Assembly (NCBI GenBank): GCA_937893155.1
Contig: CALBGU010000132.1
Span: 1-8,313, forward strand
Direction: 5' to 3'
DNA length: 8,313 bases
Source of the DNA: an uncultured Treponema sp.
Lineage (GTDB): Bacteria > Spirochaetota > Spirochaetia > Treponematales > Treponemataceae
In this document: positions 6,282-8,313 of the stretch, in pieces
Numbering within the stretch: position 1 is the stretch's first letter
How the letters are laid out: the number at the start of each line of letters is the position of its first letter
Notes under the pieces: generated by a model
Databases searched by the model: none
What the model was told of the DNA's origin: nothing
What the model saw: only the letters and a program-made list of their open reading frames with translations
Made by a program: the position numbers and the translations under genes

Positions 6282-6389
6282 GGGGAAGTGTTTTTAGTGC
6301 TAAAAAAGCACGAAGTATTGAAATTTTTCAATATTTTAGCACTAAAAAAGTCCGCCCAGACTTGTGCAAGGATTTTTAGCGCGAAAAAA
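6250..6389. repeat. Array of AT-rich palindromes with about 41-bp spacing (array 2)
   Basis: Four copies of a core near TTTTTAGCACTAAAAAA occur at 6250-6266, 6291-6307 (reverse orientation, AGTGCT centre), 6334-6349 and 6373-6389 (worn, AGCGCG centre). Their centres fall at 6257.5, 6298.5, 6340.5 and 6380.5, so the spacings are 41, 42 and 40 bp. A further perfect hairpin, TATTGAAA/TTTCAATA with a two-base loop (6316-6333), lies between copies two and three. Copies three and four share a following TCCGCCCA / TCGCCCA block. The array occupies most of the 279 bases between two convergent genes; nothing coding is seen there. Confidence 0.7.
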
Positions 6390-6441
6390 TGTCGCCCAAG
6401 TTTTTTTTAGGATTTTTTATTTATTAAAACCCCTCCAAAAA

Positions 6442-7572
6442 TCAGTCTAAAAGCCGCTTTATTGCGGGATTCACCCCCAACGCGTTTTCGAGCGCGACGC
6501 AATCGGCGGACACTGGTTTTGCACTGCGATTTTTGACGGCGCGGATTAAAATGTTTTTGGGCGTATGCTCCATATCGATGAACTCCAAAAGCTGCACGCT
6601 GTATCCCGCGCTTTCAAGATATTCGGCGCGCAATGCGTCGGTTACAAGCGCAGAAAACCGCTCCTTGATAATGCCGTATTTCAAAATCGGCGCAAAAAGC
6701 GAATCGGTGGTTTTGCCAATCTGTGCATTCAGTTCGTGCTGGCAGCACGGCACGCTCAAAATCACGCGCGCGCCCTTTTGCACCGCATACGAAAGCGCGA
6801 AATCCGTCGCGGTGTCGCAGGCGTGGAGCGTGATGACCATATCGAGCGCGCCGCCCTCGTATTGCGCGATGTCTCCCACCCGAAAATGCAGACCGTCAAA
6901 TGCGAGTTTGCGCGCCAAAGCGTCGCAGTGCGCGATAACGTCGGCTTTGAGGTCAAGCCCCGTGATTTCTACCGAAAGTCCTCGGATATTGTGCAAAAAA
7001 TGATAGACCGCGAACGTGAGGTACGATTTCCCCGAGCCGAAATCCGCGATTTTTATGGTCTTTTCAGATGATGCAAGTTCGGGCAAAACGTCGGCGATAA
7101 ACTCCAAAAAGCGATTTATCTGCTTGAATTTGTCGTATTTTGCCGCAATGACTTTGCCTTCTGCGGTCATTACGCCGAGTTCCACCAAAAAAGGCACTGC
7201 TTCGCCCTCTTTTATGATGTAGTTTTTCTGCCGATTCAGATTTTTGTTGCCCTGCGCCTTGAGCAGCGGCTGTTCTGTGCCGAGTTCTTTTCGCAAAACC
7301 GTAATCCGTCCCTTTTTGTTTGCCAGCGTTGTGATAATGTGCGTGTCGGTGCGCTCAACCACGTTTTTGAACGTCGTTCCTGCATTCTTTTTGATAAAAT
7401 CTGTCGCTTCGGTTGGACTAAACACACGCTGGAAAACCTGCTTTTCGGTAAAAAATTCCGCGTCATAGGCGTTTTTTTCCGCATTAAAAAAAAGACGTAC
7501 CCGAATATAATCGCGCCCGAGCGTGTCTGCCGCAGTTTTGGCAGGCTTTGAAAAAGTTGCTGAAATCGTCAT
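6442..7572 (-). CDS. Class I SAM-dependent methyltransferase, Methyltransf_32-like (PCCQHEL type)
   Basis: 376 residues, cytoplasmic. The N-terminal 1-130 is a separate domain, including a strand-rich part ending TLANKKGRITVLRK (82-95) and a linker of RNA-binding character (LNRQKNY, 112-118). The catalytic domain starts near 130 with VELGVM and KYDKFKQINRFLE. The SAM-binding motif I is ADFGSGKSYLTF (176-187), the acidic strand-2 motif is GLDLK (205-209), GDIAQY (233-238) follows, then LHACDTATD (249-257), VPCCQHEL (274-281) and EHTPKNILIRA (335-345). This motif set matches a widespread bacterial family related to METTL25/RRNAD1 and, by its PCCxH motif, to TRM13-like enzymes. An RNA target is plausible but unproven. 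A GGGGA RBS lies at 7578-7582. It is a single-gene unit converging with the symporter gene. Family assignment is confident; the substrate is unknown. Confidence 0.92.
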   Translation of the reverse strand: MTISATFSKPAKTAADTLGRDYIRVRLFFNAEKNAYDAEFFTEKQVFQRVFSPTEATDFIKKNAGTTFKNVVERTDTHIITTLANKKGRITVLRKELGTEQPLLKAQGNKNLNRQKNYIIKEGEAVPFLVELGVMTAEGKVIAAKYDKFKQINRFLEFIADVLPELASSEKTIKIADFGSGKSYLTFAVYHFLHNIRGLSVEITGLDLKADVIAHCDALARKLAFDGLHFRVGDIAQYEGGALDMVITLHACDTATDFALSYAVQKGARVILSVPCCQHELNAQIGKTTDSLFAPILKYGIIKERFSALVTDALRAEYLESAGYSVQLLEFIDMEHTPKNILIRAVKNRSAKPVSADCVALENALGVNPAIKRLLD

Positions 7573-7602
7573 AAAAATCCCCGAAAAAATATCTTTGCGC
7601 CT

Positions 7603-7632
7603 ATCTTACGCGATTTTTCGCCGTCTGTGCAA
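7603..7632 (-). promoter_or_regulatory. Possible promoter of the methyltransferase gene
   Basis: The minus strand has TTGCAC (7627-7632), an 18-bp spacer and TAAGAT (7603-7608, four of six to consensus). The transcript would start near 7596 and include the GGGGA site. The -35 also forms one arm of an inverted repeat, GTGCAA/TTGCAC (7627-7632 and 7638-7643). Confidence 0.3.
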
Positions 7633-7644
7633 GCCTTTTGCACT

Positions 7645-7671
7645 TGGCTTTTCTGGCTCTAGTGGCTTTGC
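7645..7671. repeat. Three tandem 9-mers (TGGCTnTnn-like)
   Basis: TGGCT occurs at 7645, 7654 and 7663, exactly nine bases apart, just upstream of the toxin promoter. It may be an operator or a chance low-complexity run. Confidence 0.35.
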
Positions 7672-7689
7672 CGTATGGTATTGCAGATA

Positions 7690-7717
7690 TTGACATTGCG
7701 ATTTTTACATTTATAAT
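7690..7717 (+). promoter_or_regulatory. Consensus promoter of the toxin gene
   Basis: Perfect TTGACA (7690-7695), 16-bp spacer, perfect TATAAT (7712-7717). The ATG at 7724 is six bases after the -10, so transcription would start at the ATG itself. ATTGC is repeated at 7679-7683 and 7695-7699 around the -35, a possible operator for the antitoxin. Confidence 0.8.
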
Positions 7718-7723
7718 AAAAAT

Positions 7724-8071
7724 ATGACAAGAACGTTTGTTCAAACAAAACAATTCACGAATAAATGGACGAAACTTGGTTTTTCTGACAATAATTTACG
7801 AATTTTAGAAAATCAGATATTACAAAATACAAAAATCGGTGCAGTTATGCAGGGAACAGGCAAATTAAGAAAAATGAGATTTGCTTTTGAAAATGCTGGA
7901 AAAAGCGGGAGTGTTAGAGTTTGTTATGTAGATTTTGAGAAATATGATTTAATTTATTTTATCACTGTATTTGCAAAAAACGAAAAAGAAAATTTGACAA
8001 AAGCAGAAAGAAATCAAGTGAAATGCGTAATAGAACAAATTGAAGAAAATCTCAAAGGAGGTGAAAAATGA
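7724..8071 (+). CDS. HigB/RelE-family type II toxin (mRNA interferase)
   Basis: 115 residues. By family, a ribosome-dependent mRNA-cutting toxin of a type II toxin-antitoxin pair. The signature runs GTGKLRKMRFA (44-54), GKSGSVRVCYVDF (59-71) and FITVFAKNEKENLTKAERN (79-97), the order seen in HigB-like RelE toxins. Basic and aromatic residues usually used for RNA contact and cleavage are present (K50, R52, R65, Y68, F83, K85). The length is normal and the frame intact, so the toxin looks functional. The promoter is consensus and the message probably leaderless, with no RBS before this ATG. The stop overlaps the next start as ATGA. Composition is foreign to the window: 18 and 19 G or C in the 60-base stretches 7741-7800 and 7801-7860, against 31 of 60 in 5041-5100 and in 5401-5460 of the symporter. 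This suggests recent acquisition. Confidence 0.9.
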   Translation: MTRTFVQTKQFTNKWTKLGFSDNNLRILENQILQNTKIGAVMQGTGKLRKMRFAFENAGKSGSVRVCYVDFEKYDLIYFITVFAKNEKENLTKAERNQVKCVIEQIEENLKGGEK

Positions 8072-8241
8072 GTGCATTTGAAGACATTATGACGGGGTTG
8101 TTCGAAGCTCTTGAAGATTCAAAGAATCTCTGTAAAACATTACCGCGGCATACAATATCTAGTGAATCTATGGCAGATTTTGAGCCTATTGAATTGCCGA
8201 AAAAAAATCCCAATAGTAAATCTGCGTTTGCGGCGTTATAG
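8068..8241 (+). CDS. HigA/XRE-like antitoxin, truncated by a TAG inside the helix-turn-helix
   Basis: 57 residues, starting MSAFEDIMTGLFEALEDSK, the opening typical of XRE-family antitoxins encoded after HigB-like toxins. The start is secure: AAAGGAGGTG (8054-8063) is an excellent RBS, and the ATG overlaps the toxin stop by four bases, so translation is coupled. The family normally runs to about 100 residues with a DNA-binding helix-turn-helix. Here the reading ends with KSAFAAL then TAG (8239-8241), exactly where relatives continue SAFAALxGVSxRTLQ. The product would keep the N-terminal region but lack a complete DNA-binding domain, so autoregulation is probably lost. It could be a decaying gene, a short antitoxin that still binds the toxin, or a sequencing error. 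The remnant is described separately. Confidence 0.65.
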   Translation: MSAFEDIMTGLFEALEDSKNLCKTLPRHTISSESMADFEPIELPKKNPNSKSAFAAL

Positions 8242-8292
8242 CCCCTGTTTTTCCCGACCCTGCAAGAAAAAAGAGCCGATAATAAAAAATGA
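8242..8292 (+). pseudogene. Probable remnant of the antitoxin helix-turn-helix beyond the TAG codon
   Basis: In the same frame after the TAG the translation is PLFFPTLQEKRADNKK and then TGA (8290-8292). Counting the TAG as one position, six positions separate AAL from TLQ, the same as in typical XRE antitoxins (AAL-xGVSxR-TLQ). The expected NWEQGRR part is missing and may be deleted: the next frame gives KKKEPIIKNEAQL, faintly like the REP-plus-helix tail of the family. The match is short, so this is suggestive only. Nothing else is recognised up to base 8313. Confidence 0.35.
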
Positions 8293-8313
8293 GGCGCAAT
8301 TATAGGAACTTTG

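Noticed and set aside
6250..6389. CRISPR array or plasmid iterons
   Set aside because: Repeats are only about 17 bp, one is inverted, and no replication gene is adjacent.
5445..6410. 321-residue plus-strand open frame
   Set aside because: It overlaps the symporter gene in another frame; its translation is rich in Arg, His and Cys with no family resemblance, and it runs into the palindrome array.
7637..7727. Hydrophobic small peptide (HLAFLALVALPYGI) in the toxin upstream region
   Set aside because: No start codon or RBS in frame, and it spans the toxin promoter.
8239..8313. Integron attC site after the toxin-antitoxin pair
   Set aside because: I looked for paired RYYYAAC and GTTRRRY core sites and a folded stem and did not find a convincing pair; the window may end too soon.
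8289..8313. Start of another gene (MRRNYRNF)
   Set aside because: No RBS and only eight codons visible before the edge.

Overview
The window looks like part of a spirochaete chromosome, most likely a host-associated Treponema relative. The evidence is the poly-Asp lipoprotein with a loose spirochaete-type lipobox (FVSC), the clostridia/treponeme-style GGDEF domains, the GC-balanced genes split by AT-rich spacers, and the methyltransferase family. This assignment is inference: no rRNA or marker gene is present.

Layout, left to right. (1) The first 26 bases are the start of a minus-strand gene, probably a PfkB-family sugar kinase of the 2-keto-3-deoxygluconate kinase type, with a good RBS and a leader that can form competing hairpins. 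(2) Bases about 171-497 hold no gene but a degenerate tandem array with a 41-bp period. (3) Bases 497-4293 form a minus-strand operon of three genes: a degenerate SDR-like Rossmann protein, then two membrane-anchored Cache/GGDEF diguanylate cyclases. (4) A small lipoprotein lies on the plus strand, with a ten-T tract inside its promoter spacer and a strong intrinsic terminator. (5) Next is a divergent DAACS-family (dicarboxylate/amino acid:cation symporter) transporter whose canonical binding motifs are replaced. (6) Between the convergent symporter and methyltransferase genes lies a second array of AT-rich palindromes, again about 41 bp apart. (7) A class I SAM-dependent methyltransferase of the PCCQHEL type is on the minus strand. 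(8) At the right edge is an AT-rich HigB/RelE-type toxin gene with a consensus promoter, coupled by an ATGA overlap to a HigA/XRE-like antitoxin that stops inside its expected helix-turn-helix.

How the parts relate. The two cyclases share an operon and may convert two periplasmic inputs into cyclic di-GMP; neither has the inhibitory RxxD site. The SDR-like gene leads that operon, so it may be linked to signalling, although its own chemistry looks lost. The lipoprotein, transporter, methyltransferase and toxin-antitoxin pair are separate transcription units.

The strongest cross-window signals are the two 41-bp-period palindromic arrays with unrelated sequences, the three genes whose -10 box lies only 6-9 bases before the ATG (leaderless transcripts), and the toxin paired with a broken antitoxin. 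No single clearly new enzymatic system is visible.
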